Assembly (NCBI RefSeq): GCF_035083965.1
Contig: NC_089724.1
Coordinates: 10,782,910 to 10,846,909 of the forward strand
From: Branchiostoma lanceolatum
Taxonomy: Eukaryota > Chordata > Leptocardii > Amphioxiformes > Branchiostomatidae
Direction: 5' to 3'
Length of the DNA stretch: 64,000 nucleotides
Shown: piece by piece, positions 15,001 through 25,962 of the stretch
Layout: each line of letters begins with the position of its first letter
Numbering within the stretch: position 1 is the first letter of the stretch
The notes under the pieces: generated by a model
The model's database searches: none
Seen by the model: the letters and a program-made list of their open reading frames with translations, nothing else
What the model was told of the DNA's origin: nothing
Program-made: the position numbers and the translations under genes

Positions 15001-18000
15001 CTAGTTGGATGGATGACACCATGGTGACAAAGTTGACTCCAGACTTGATAGGCAAAAGACCCAACACCTACACCTTCACCAAGGCATGTGCGGAGTACAT
15101 GCTGACACAGGAGGCGGCTGACCTGCCTCTGGCCATCGTCAGGCCTTCTATCATTGGTGCCTCGTGGAGAGAACCTCTGGTGGTAAGTACACCAAATCAG
15201 GGGAGGGGTTGGTTCTTTGCTTGTGTGTATATATATATGCTATTGAACCAAGTTGAAAATCAGTGAAGATATCTTGAATAGCTAATGTTGGATGTATAAA
15301 ATAATACATGTACTTGATTAAACTTGATTAAGATTGATGACACCACTAACTACATTCTTTGTCACCAAAGATTGATCGAGGTTGATACATGTCAAAATGA
15401 TTTATATACCTATCATTGATAGTGTAAGTTAAAGTGTAGACTGTACATGTCAGTCACTAATGATATTTTGCGGATTTCTGTCTAGGGATGGTGTGACAGC
15501 TTGAATGGACCTAGTGGGATCTTTGCTTCAGTGAGTACCTTCCTACATTCTAGGTTTATGTTGAATATCAGAAACACAGAAGTATATAATAAATCTAATC
15601 AAAGCCAAGTAACTGTTACTCAAGCAACTGGATGAAATTTGAAACGCAGACATTTCAGTTACGCATAAGTTATACATGCCTGTTTTGCAGTGTCTAAGTT
15701 TCTAGCCTATTGTATCAAAAGTGTTTAGGGAATTTTGCATTCATTTGTGCTAATCTTTTTTTTTTTTACTCTGATCCGTAGACTGGAAAGGGCTTGCTGC
15801 GGACCATGCGGGGAGACAACAATGCCTGTGCCGACATCATACCGGTAGATCTAACTGCTAATCTGATGATTGCTGTTGCCTGGGACACGGCCGTCTCCAG
15901 GTGTGTTTCTGGCTGTCTGCATATATCACTGTAAAGGCATTTAAGTTCGCGTGGTTTTACTTCGCGGTATGGACTCCGAGACAATTGAGTGTTCGCGGTG
16001 GTTTTAAGTTTGCGTTTGAAACATTAGCAGTGCTACAGTCATAGGTGGCCCATAGGTGGGCAAAAAGTTTCGCGGTGGTTTTAAGTACGCGCCGAAGAGT
16101 TCACCGTGAAAATTGCAAACATAAAACCACCGGGAAAATTTCTGCTTTTACAGTTAAACAAAAAGAAAACACACAGGTATCTTGGTTCATTTGTACCTTG
16201 AAGATATTTCTTATACTCCTAAGATGTCTCTGGAGTAAATTGTCTTGAAATTGAAGCCGATGTGAACCGATAAAAACTTGCTTTAAATTGTTTTGTCTTG
16301 TTCTGAAGCAGCCTTCATTTATTTATTCATTGGTTCAGCATGTACATGCCAGGGTTGCCCAACTAGCCGGGGGCTATCACTTAGAGCGAACCCTTGTGCG
16401 GTTATAGGACTGAAGGTTTGAACCATCTCACATCGGGGCATGCCCCTACTCTTTTTCGAAAGGTGTCAGGTGGGTTCTTTTACGTGCACGGGGTGTGGCT
16501 CTCCCCAAACACGGGACCCCGATGGCCCCATTTAACGTCCTATCAGAGGGTCGTCCCTAACCCTAGATGAGCTAGGTACACCTGAGTGAAGTGAAGAAAG
16601 TCGTGTCAAGTGCCTTTCCCAAGGGCACAACGTCAGGGCGCATGTCCAGACATGTCTGGGGGCAGCCTGGGCAGCCCTGAAGCAGCTTTTATGAGAACGG
16701 ACCGAAAGATGAAACTTTGTGATAACTTGTTGTGTCTGTTTCTCAGGCCAGAGAATATCCCTGTGTACAACTCCACATCAGGGGGTGTCAGCCCATTTAG
16801 ATGGGGAGAAATCAGTAAGTACTGTTAGGGGCATGTTGGTGAAGCAATAATGCTGATACCTGTGCCTGATGATTCATTCAGACTGCTTGACCACTGGTAT
16901 CACTTTAGGTGTAAATTAGCAGGGAGATTGTAAGGACTGAAGGATTGTAAATTCAATACACATAGGGTAAGCTCCAATTCACTAAATTTGCACGATATAT
17001 ATATTTAGCATTATTCATAACCCATAAGTTATGGCATAACCCTTCGATGTGAGATTTGATTTCAAATATTGTACATGTATAAATGCATTTATGCAGTTCC
17101 TGCTCTTCAAACAGCTTTCGTTCATTAGCTATAATGAGATTGCTTTGAGCACAGATTTACCAGCTGAACATACTTGAGCAACTGGAAAACAATGTTCACC
17201 TTTTTAAACCACACATTGTTGTTGATTTTTTGCTGAAGCGACTTCTCCGAAACATTACCCAGTAATTTCATTTTGTTTGGTTACTCGCACTCGTTGGTAA
17301 ATTTTGAAAGACTTCTATCAATCTTGCAAATAAGTCAATGATTATTATCATCAAACCAGCTTGGACAGATATTATATATTTATTTAGCACTTACTAATTT
17401 CATTTTTTATCACAGGCACTTCTGTGGTTCAGTTCGCTCGGAAGCACCCCTTTGATGAGATTTTCAGGCTGCCAAACTTCAACTTCGCCAGCAATAAGTG
17501 GGTTTCTACATTTGGTTGAAATGTGGTATCAAGGTCAAATATATGCTGCACTACATTTCAACATATGTCATTGAATTTAGACATGGCCTGCTAACTAGGT
17601 CATGACAGTACACTTACAAAGTGACGACCATGGCATGAGAACCCATTTTCTGATACATGTACATGAAATGGCCACTGACACAATACATTTGTACACTGTT
17701 ATTAAATATACATGTAATTACTGAGTCTCTTGCTTTTTGTGTGATGATTTATGACATATTTCTGTGCTCTGTTTCATGTAGCTTTATGCACCAATACTGG
17801 CGGATTGTAAGCCACCTTACACCAGCCTACTTGTATGATATGTTTCTGAGGATCAATGGACAGAAGCCAAGGTTAGTTTCCACAGATGATTTGGTGGAGT
17901 TCCTTGAATATTTGTTAACTAAACACAAAATATACTGTTGGGCGTGTTCCTGAAATGCCACCCAAAAAATCTTTGATGACTTGAAAAAATATCTACAATC

Positions 18001-19390
18001 TGAATTGCTGTTTTAGGGCTGTGAAGCTGTATAACAAGCTAGAGGCAGCAGTGGAGTCATATATCCATTTTACCACACACCATTGGGAATGGAGCCATGG
18101 GAACACCGACATGCTTTGGGCAAAAATGGGAGTGGAGGACAAAAAGGTTTGTCATTCCATATATTTGTTGACTCATTGGAAGGCACTGGCCTATCAGTCT
18201 CTACCAGACTCCTTCGGATACAGAATAAGTGAAAACTGGCCAAACAGGGACAATGTACTATCCAAGCAGAGGAATGGGTTCAGCTGGTTTTTGACATTGT
18301 TTTAGATGCTTTTGTCTGGCTTTCTATTTTGTCTCATCTTTATGTCATCAATCCCATTGAAAATACAAAGCCCAACAAAAGCGCCGGTCCCATTCCTCTG
18401 TTTGGAGAGAACTACTTTTTTCATCAGCCCCAGAATTCTGGTAGAGACTAATTCTATCATACACACCTACAGAGTGGCACCCAATACAGGGGTGCCACCT
18501 ATTTCTGGGGTTTGGTATTGAAGTCTGGCTGCATGAGCTGACGTTCATAGAATACAGTGACTAGGATGTTTGGAGTTTCTTTTTTCACAACCAGGTAAAC
18601 TCACCTGCTGACGTTTGCCTGGTTGTGAAAAAAGAAACTCCAAACATCCTATGTTCTACCAACCTGATGAAACTATTTTCGGAAGTAACTATTCCTCCTT
18701 TGTTTCGTATGTAGATCTTTGTCATCAACAGCCGTGGGCTCCATTGGCCAATGTACATGGAGAACTGGATGCTGGGCATCAAGAAGTACTTGCTGAAGGA
18801 TGATATGGATCAACTAGCTCTGGCCAGGGCACAGTTAAACAAGTGAGTCACATCTGTAATCATTAATGGTCATTATGTAGTGGCGTCAATCATTTCAAGT
18901 TTTGTGGATATTTGCTCTTTTCAGTCTTCAAGTCGCTTGTCTCTCATCTTCCTTTCACAGTTCACACACATTCATGATTTTTTTCCTAATATCAAACAAC
19001 CGCCTTGATTTTCGAGCTGTTTTCATCTTATCAGTTTTCATGTGCAGTTATGACAAGTTATAGACTGGGTTTCATGTCTGTTTCTGCATTTGCAACACTA
19101 GATCAAAGCACAAGCACCTAACCATGCAATTCTGTCTCGAATTCATTGTCGACCCTAATATGCTAAACATTCATCACGGCTGATCACTTCTGATTTGTAC
19201 TTTGTCCAACATGTGCAGACACCGCAATATCCAATGGGGCTTCAACACCCTTCTGGTCGTGCTGTTCTGGCGTGTGTTGATCGCTCGGACGAAGAACTTC
19301 CCGCACCAACTTTTGGGATTCATCTGGCACCTTTTCAGCAGCCTCTGCTATAAGTCCGTCCAGAAATTAGTAAGCATCTCCAGTACATAA
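12100..19390 (+). CDS. Fatty acyl-CoA reductase, FAR1/2-type (FAR-a)
   Basis: Thirteen coding exons give 519 residues: 12100-12291, 12911-13086, 14010-14082, 14347-14453, 15005-15182, 15486-15530, 15782-15900, 16747-16814, 17416-17497, 17782-17871, 18017-18146, 18715-18842, 19219-19390. The enzyme reduces long-chain acyl-CoA to fatty alcohol with NADPH, for ether lipids and waxes. The Rossmann motif TGATGFLGK is at residues 17-25; FHCAAT follows; then HVSTAYANC. The catalytic YxxxK is Tyr205/Lys209 in [12 protein letters not shown], and [14 protein letters not shown] follows. The C-terminal FAR domain holds [10 protein letters not shown] and HHWEWS. A hydrophobic tail segment near 470-485 fits the peroxisomal membrane anchor of FAR1. 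Length matches vertebrate FAR1 (515). All splice sites are canonical and phases equal those of FAR-b and FAR-c. Whether it is closer to FAR1 or FAR2 cannot be decided here. Confidence 0.93.
14757..14872. repeat. Fold-back repeat in FAR-a intron 4 (one arm damaged)
   Basis: Starts near 'tagcccgggtaccatcctct' and returns with 'aaaagattgagccagtgg...cccgggctata'. The right arm has lost about 14 bases compared with the copy in FAR-b. Noncoding. Confidence 0.75.
15928..16154. mobile_element. Short TIR element (ACTGTAAA family), copy 2, FAR-a intron 7
   Basis: Begins ACTGTAAAGGC and ends TTTTACAGT, with inner 'gttcgcggtggttttaag' words facing both ways. Same family as 905, 29860 and 53969. MITE, noncoding. 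Confidence 0.75.
16330..16640 (+). repeat. Dispersed repeat ('cgggacccc...tttaacgtcc...caagggcacaacg')
   Basis: FAR-a intron 7. Carries 'gccagggttgcccaactagc', 'cccctactctttttcg', 'cacgggacccc', 'tttaacgtcc' and 'tttcccaagggcacaacgtc'. The same word order recurs at 30185-30510 and, more diverged, near 20130-20330, 38375-38600 and 23880-24010. A SINE-like or MITE-derived family; no tRNA head was recognised. Confidence 0.6.
18262..18418. repeat. Decayed fold-back element in FAR-a intron 11
   Basis: 'ccaagcagaggaatggg' returns as 'cccattcctctgtttgg', with related inner sequence. The same family as the intact hairpin at 47340-47537. Present in copy B too (about 32710-32870), so older than the duplication. 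Confidence 0.65.
18563..18650. repeat. Perfect 33-bp inverted repeat just upstream of FAR-a exon 12
   Basis: Arms 18563-18595 and 18618-18650 (first arm starts AGGATGTTTGGAGTTTC) are exact reverse complements around a 22-base loop. The arm ends 64 bases before the exon 12 acceptor. The copy in FAR-b has one damaged arm. Confidence 0.9.
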
Positions 19391-19812
19391 GCCTTTGGAC
19401 CTTTAAACGCTCATTCAAGTACTCTGTTTTAAATCAGTTTCCTTAAATACTGAGTAAGCTTAACTTTTTTGTTGGAAATGGAAACTTTAGGCGAACCTAA
19501 AGAAAACTGAAATTATGATTTTAAACTTCCGTAATGTTGGTTGGGTTCTGCAGTAGATTGAGACGGGCTGTGGTTAACTTATGTGGTCCTCCAGATTTCA
19601 TTGTTTAGTGAAGAAACATGGGAAATTTCACATAGCATAGGATACTATCACTTAGTGACTTTGTGTGTAGTTTTGTGCTGATAAGTGTGTGATGCAAGCT
19701 GCAAGTGCAGTGGTCACCAGCAGACTGTTGTATTCATTTACGGTATAATTTCACTGGCTTTAGTTGTGCTTCTATCGGCATCTACTGATTGCACATTGGT
19801 TTATTATTCATG

Positions 19813-19818
19813 AATAAA
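19813..19818 (+). terminator. Poly(A) signal candidate of FAR-a
   Basis: AATAAA 423 bases after the FAR-a stop, inside a block kept in copy B ('gaataaagaaaaac'). It is a reasonable 3' end for the transcript. Confidence 0.5.
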
Positions 19819-20129
19819 GAAAAACTTTTGGATGAAACTTTCATGTAATTTTCTTTCTAGATCTTAGAGACTTTGTTCTTTGCTCTTCCTAGCTCTGCTT
19901 AATCATCTTGATAACATTTGAAGATAGTTGTTTTAGAAAGGGAAGTGCTTTTTTTTTCAAAGAGTTTGCTCAGTGCAAGGTCAAGGGACCTCTTTTGAGG
20001 CACTGATGACAAAAGTGAACTAACACTCACAGGAACAGCAGATCTTCTCCCTAAGTCAGAAACATCATGATCGAGACAAACTCAAGGTACTAAGCGTAAG
20101 GACCAACTGACCCAATAGCAGAAGCTGGG

Positions 20130-20330
20130 GCTATGAAGGGCGCTTGGGAAATGGCTTTTGAAAGGACCCCTACTCTTTTTGGTAAGTGCAGCCTACTGAA
20201 ACATGGGACCCCATTTAACGGCCCATTTGAGGCTTGTACTCGATTTTGCCTGACCGAAGTGGGGAAAATCGTGTAAGGCGCCTTTCCAAAGGGCACAACA
20301 CCCGGGCATGTCAGGTGATTGCACCCAGGA
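20130..20330 (+). repeat. Diverged copy of the 'ttaacg...caaagggcacaac' dispersed repeat
   Basis: Words 'ggacccctactcttttt', 'catgggaccccatttaacgg' and 'cctttccaaagggcacaaca' in the FAR-a 3' flank, matched at 38375-38600 in copy B. Confidence 0.55.
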
Positions 20331-20570
20331 CATCTTGGTTGTCGTATGCTTTTATGATATGCTGTCAGAATGACTACTTGTCAACAGCAGTCTAACAATC
20401 ATAATCTCGCGGGAAAAATTAACATCTGAGCTCTGCAATCAACAGATGACTCAGCCAAAAAGGTCTATCAGTTTGGTAGATCAGAGCAAAACAATGTTCT
20501 TGTAACACAATCAAGAGTAAACATTATCCACAATCAGGTTACCGAAAAGTTAGCCAGGTAGTTTTATTTA

Positions 20571-21690
20571 CAGTCAAACCTGCCCAAGGCGACCACCCGG
20601 GGGACCGAGTAAATACGGTCGCGATGGACAGGTGGTCGCCATGAAGAGGATTACAATCATAACATGTTTCCAGGTCGAGGTGTTCAAATACAGTGTACTT
20701 CGTAGATGGATGGAAAATTGTAATTTTAGACAGCATGACCCCCACCAGGTTCAATTCTCATAGACAGAGAGATCCTACAGAAATTACATTTTCTGTTATC
20801 GTTGTAATATTTGTATACCGTTACATCGTGAACAAATGTTCGTCATAATTTTGACTAAAAACAATGTCTGCCTCGATGATCTCGCAGCGCCCTCTTGCAT
20901 TCACACGTTACGTTAAAGTAAGAGTACACACACACATATAAAATCTAGGTTTTAAGGCCTAAGACAATCCTAGAAAACACCTGCCGACCCCAGCCTTCTT
21001 TTGGGCGCCGACTGCTAGATTAAAGCGGCAAAAAGTTTTCTATCTGACAACTGAAGGATGAAAACGGAAAGTTATAATACCGCCGCCGAGCACGCGACCG
21101 CATCGAAAGGTAACAGTGGAGCAGAACGCACAGCGTCGGCGAATACAAGCAAGCAGCACCCAATAAAGGTTTGTGAGAGTCATGGAAATAACAATATCAA
21201 TTTTCATCAATAATGCTTGCTTACTTGCTTATGTCGAGACCTTCCAGTCACGAGTCGAGAAGGCAGCCCAAGTCTCATCAATAATGAGAGTATTCTAAAT
21301 ATTCATACACAGAAGCGTTGTGTTTTAGAAAAGTCAGCGTTATGCCGAGCTGAAACAAAGATGGCGTCGCAGACCAAGGAACAACATGTCATCTCTGGGC
21401 CAACGTTTTGCCCTCAACCGCGGAGTCATTTTCCGGCGGAATTTAGTAAGACAGAGACACTTTTTAGTTGAAAATACAAGAAATGGATAGTAATTTCTGT
21501 GAAATCTGACTTTTTGACGCCATGCACGTGATCGTTTTGAAAATTGAGTTCAAACCGAACGGAGCAAGCGGTAAACTATAAGATTACGATGGGCACAACA
21601 ACATCGATATTTAAGTATTCACAATCCTTTGTATTTACAATGTTAAAAGCGGGAATGTTTTATTAAAAAACCTCATGGAGGAATCAATCA
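20571..21690. mobile_element. Truncated pogo-like MITE at the duplication junction
   Basis: Begins TA-CAGTCAAACCTGCCCAAGGC and follows the complete element at 48908-50241 (shared 'ggtggtcgccatgaagagg', 'tcgcagcgcc', 'cattcacacgtta'). Its right end is missing: it stops about where copy B of the duplication begins. No transposase seen. Confidence 0.75.
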
Positions 21691-22984
21691 GCTAATCATT
21701 ATACATGACATATATTTTGCAAAGATTACATCTTGAGAAGATATTATTATAATGTTAAACCATAGTGCTATTGTACCAGCTAATCTTTAGTTTGCATGTC
21801 AGATCCTGGAATTTTAATTGTATAGCAATTGTGCAATTCCACATAATTGGATACAATTGCATGCACAAACTATGTTGTTCTAAAAGAACGCTTGTCTTGG
21901 ACAACTTGAAAGCCTTAAAAGAACAGGAGTGTGTTGCAAATTTCTTTATCTTGCTTATGAAAACGTTGGACAGACATACAAGTAAAATAGAGTAGACTCA
22001 GAATCAGATTCAGGAACTTTATATTCACTCCACTGTAGTAGTTGCCAACCTTTATGGAAGCAACTGGAAATACAAAACTCAAACTTTTGGATGCTTTTTC
22101 AGATTACAAATGTTAAACTAACGGAAAATTATATAATGCATTGTATTTTGAATGGAAGTGCAGTCACCAATTTGACCAGAAGACCACATCAATATGTGTC
22201 CCCCTTTATTTTCAACTTTGACAAAACAAAACACACTGATTAAATCTTAATGGCCACATGCAAAGTAAATTTTATATAAATTCAAAGTACTTCGGAACAT
22301 ATGATGATGTGTAGCTGAAAATGTTTGAGGCTTGAGCTAAGTGCAGGCAGGCTACTCTCATCTCCCAAATAAACATACCCCCCGGAATAAACATACCCCC
22401 TGAACAAATCTTCAAAATCTAATAAACGTACCCCCCGGAATAAACATACCCCCCGGAAAATGACCAAATTGACACGTAAACTGTGTCCATGCTACTTCTG
22501 TCCTAAGCAGGTAGGTTCTTTTTATTCATTTATGACTGATTTATCTATTCAGACTTACCACATTTTGGAAAGATTAGTCGCCGAACTTCTAAAGTTCACT
22601 TGGATGGGCAACACCTTGTACTTTTTTTTCACACAAATGTATCAGCATTTAGAACTTGAACAGAAAATTACAATATCCTGAATATATGCTCAGTAAAAGA
22701 ATTGCTTATTTGTAAAAGCCATATAGACAGGACGAACTATGACATGTATATGATGTTATTTTTTTTATATCTCAACATGCCATTTATCGTGTTATGCATT
22801 GCATGTAGAAGCAGATTTGTAAATTGTATGCTTTTCATAAATAATGTTAAGGACATTACCATATATTGTCCTTGGTTGTGTCGTTGCAATCCAAATAATT
22901 TCAAATCCAAAAATTACCATTTTATGTAGAAAAGAAAACTTTCATTTTGAGAGACTAAATTGTCAACAAATTTGTTGTTTAGAT

Positions 22985-23016
22985 CAAGGAGGTTAAATAT
23001 ACATTTAACCTCCTTG
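22985..23016. mobile_element. 32-bp palindromic mini-insertion with 7-bp direct repeats
   Basis: Fourteen-base arms beginning CAAGGAGGTTAAAT around a 4-base loop, flanked on both sides by TTTAGAT (22978-22984 and 23017-23023). Same termini (CAAGGA/TCCTTG) and flank length as the one at 29589. It lies inside the 1.85-kb element. Confidence 0.65.
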
Positions 23017-23879
23017 TTTAGATACAGAAACCACAAGCTTGTACAATGTTGCCAAAAACCACAGGGTTCTCATGTTGCACATCAAAGCCTGAGCTAGACG
23101 GAGCGGCGTCAGAACAGGCCCTCCCAGACAGTAAGGGGTGGGGCTAACAGAAGCTACACGCAAACTTCTTGGAAAGCCCTGGCATTCTCTCTGTAGGGGA
23201 GCGATCTTTTTAAAAGCATTTTTTATGTGATAATAACCGTGACTAGATTGTAATTTAATTGTGTATAGACTTTATTACACAAAATTATTTTTGTTGAAAC
23301 TCTGTACAGTTTGGACTAAGGCAAAGGAGTTTTATTTGTAGATCAAAAAAAAGTGTCGCCTTCGTGAGGTGAGCTCTTCCATGCAAGAGAAGCTTTCCCA
23401 CGGACTCACTGCCGTGCGTCTTTACTGTGGCGATTTTCCAAGGACTAAATGTTCATGTTTGTGGTAGGATTGAAACCTTTTGGTATATTTTGAAAGTGAT
23501 TATACAGTTTTTAATACTAAGACACAATTTTTACGTGGTGATTTTAAATTTTCAAAGTTTTGGCTCCTTGATCTCACGTGAGTAATCTTACATGCGTACT
23601 TGAAACAGACGGTGCGCCGCTGGCATATTCATGTAATTTGTTTTCTGATCAGCGTGCTATGATTCACGATGTAAATACTAGTAGAGACTGTCAAAGTTGT
23701 GTATATGAAAAATACATTTCAAAACTTCAGTGTGCCGTCTTATTTTCCCCTAATAACAACGTAGCAAGATCGACCGATGTGTTAGTACCGCCAGAATTTC
23801 ACAAAGATGCCGGGTCATTGTAGCGGCGGGGAAATCGACGTCATTTGGTCTAAATGTAGCAATTTAATAATATCAGGTG

Positions 23880-24010
23880 TATTTGCAGCCAGTGCCACAG
23901 GCAGGTACCCAATGTGTAGGGTAATGAGGCTGTTTAACGTGTTCGAGGCACCTCCTCGAGCACGGGACCCCCGTTTTACGTCCCTCCCGGAAGACGATTT
24001 CGTGGTAGGA
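23880..24010 (+). repeat. Dispersed repeat fragment ('gcacgggacccccgttttac')
   Basis: Words 'ctcctcgagcacgggaccc' and 'ttttacgtccctcccgg' are related to the 16330 family; carried inside the 1.85-kb element. Confidence 0.45.
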
Positions 24011-24294
24011 GCAAAAATATCGGGGAAATATGGGGAAAAAACTAAACTTTCGTTATATTGGGGATCTCTGGTAAGCAAAGTCCCAATGAATTTTCAAAAA
24101 AACAATAAACGTACCGTCCAAAATAAGAACGTACTGGGTGGATTTTGAGGCTAAAAAAAATAAACGTACCGGTACGTTTATTTGGGAGATGAGAGTATAG
24201 GGGTCAGAGGAAGAAGTGTTTCTGTTCAGATGTAAATCTTCACGACGACCTCCATTTTTGAGCACTTAATCCTTTAAGAGGCCTGGCTTTATTA

Positions 24295-25775
24295 TCTTCG
24301 CCGAGTACTATAGTACTCGTTATCTTCGCCGAGTACTATAGTATTCGGGGTAGATTATGTTTTCGGTTGAGCCAGCTGTTTGGTGGGTCTGTATGTATGT
24401 CAAGACCATAACTCAAGAAACCTTTGATGAATCTTTATGATTTTTGGTAGGTGTGTAGTGGTTGTGCAAAGGAAGGTCAAGTTCAAAAATGGTTTACCTT
24501 GCCTTTTTCAACAGTACTGCAGCGGACTTTTAATTTTTGTGCGTTTGTATGTAGGCGAAAAAAGTGACGGAAACGTTGATGGATCTTCATGATATTTTGC
24601 AGGTGTGTAGATGTTGTGAAAACAGAGATCAAGTTCAAAAATGGTTCTGGCATTTTCCGTCGGTACTGCAGCGGGCTTTGTGTGGATGTGTAATTCTTGT
24701 GGACAACATAACTCAAGAAGCTGTTGATGGATCTGTATGATATTTAGTGGATGGGTAGGGTTTACGGAAAGGAAGGTCAAGTTCGATAATGGGCCTTCTA
24801 GCGAGTACCTAAGGTACTGCAGCGGAGCTTCAAAATTCAGTGGCATATTTTCTGAAAGTGCTATGGTCATGATATTTGTGTGGTAGATAGCTCATGCCAC
24901 TAGAAGTAAGTTCTGTAAGTTTAGGCCCCCTAGCGACTTGTTTAGAACTGCAGTGGGTGTTTTTGTTTTGACATTCGGACACGTATTACTTGAGAAGGGG
25001 TGAAGAGATTGTTGTGAAGTTTTGTATGTAGAGAGCTCAGATGGTGCTTTACACAATCTATGTCTAATTATAGAATACAGGAGCTAATCTGCATAATTAG
25101 TAAGGATAATTGTAAATCCACTACATTCCATAATGGGGCGTGTGACAGTGTTCCCGAAACAGGCCAGCAGAAGGCCTTGCCTAGAAGTGTAAATAAAAAG
25201 ATGGTGTATATAAATAAACAAATGGGGCAGTCTCACTACAATTCAAACAGATGTGTGGTTCCGGTTTTTTTTTAAGTGTTCAGTTTCTGCATTTTTGTCA
25301 AACACACGGTTGGAGACATAACGGAAAGGGAACAAAATAGAAAGCCTTACAAAACACCTAAAAACATGTGAATAACCAGCCGGACCAACTCCTCTGCTCA
25401 GAGAGTACACTGAGTGTATTACCTAGCACCGTATGGAAAAGTAACATGTACTATGTCTTGCAAAATGTGTATGATATGGAATAAAGATTTATTCTATTCA
25501 TATATATTGACTGTACCATCTAATTATAACTATCAATTTTTTTGATGACCAGTTATAACATATATCAGTACACTATACACATATACTAGTCCTGTACCAC
25601 CAAATGAGTTTTATCCCTATCTAGACTGGACTCATTCTCCCCCCCCCCCATCATAACTTTCAAACAGTATAGTGTATGATCAAGTTTGCAGGGGGTGATA
25701 AGCATGTAAATATTAATCACTCTCCACAATAAGCCTTGATTATTTGGCGAAGATAATGTGTTCGTGGAACTCTAG
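24295..25775 (+). mobile_element. Helitron-like non-autonomous element in copy B
   Basis: Starts TC (TCTTCGCCGAG) after an A and ends CTCTAG before a T, with no target duplication: the Helitron rule. Copy A shows the empty site near 11928. Palindromes CGAGTACTATAGTACTCG lie at the 5' end. The inside has three to four tandem degenerate units of about 150 bases ('aactcaagaa...ttgatgga...gtactgcagcgg'). No Rep/helicase frame. Related: 58044-60248 (reverse) and 46927-47187. Confidence 0.72.
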
Positions 25776-25962
25776 TTGTAATACAGGTGGGAATGAAATC
25801 CTCCCACTCCGGAAACTATATCCTTGGGGGACCTGCACATTGTGTGAGCTGTTTAATCCTGTATCGGATTAAAGCCACAAACGCACTCACAGATTCGAGA
25901 CCCGCGACTGTGTGACACACGTCTAATTAATTGTCTAGTCTAGAAAACTAGTAAGCTGTAAG

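Larger units (their letters stand above)
10902..20570 (+). repeat. Segmental duplication, copy A (contains FAR-a)
   Basis: From the 'tcattatacatgacatata' block onward this sequence matches 21696-38800 along introns, exons and 3' flank at high identity, except for elements inserted in copy B and a few deletions (for example about 280 bases near 11100-11390 missing from B). The noncoding match shows a tandem DNA duplication, not two old paralogues. Confidence 0.9.
22353..24197. mobile_element. 1.85-kb TIR element, non-autonomous, in copy B
   Basis: Left end 22353-22379 and right end 24171-24197 are inverted repeats of 27 bases with one mismatch, starting TACTCTCATCTCCCAAATAA. Copy A has the uninterrupted target (near 11839), so the borders are firm, at a TA target. 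Inside both ends lie several copies of AATAAACRTACC, typical of subterminal binding repeats. No transposase frame is visible; the short frame over the left end is only the repeat translated. Confidence 0.85.

Noticed and set aside
22282-22467. Minus frame with GYVYSGGYVYLGDE-like repeats
   Set aside because: It is the AATAAACATACCCCC subterminal repeat read in frame, not a protein repeat.
22850-22885. 'aaggacattacc...attgtccttgg' as another mini-palindrome
   Set aside because: Only seven bases pair at each end and no flanking direct repeat exists.
23815-24148. Overlapping frames on both strands near the right end of the 1.85-kb element
   Set aside because: They translate the dispersed repeat and TIR region; no domain and no second supporting copy.
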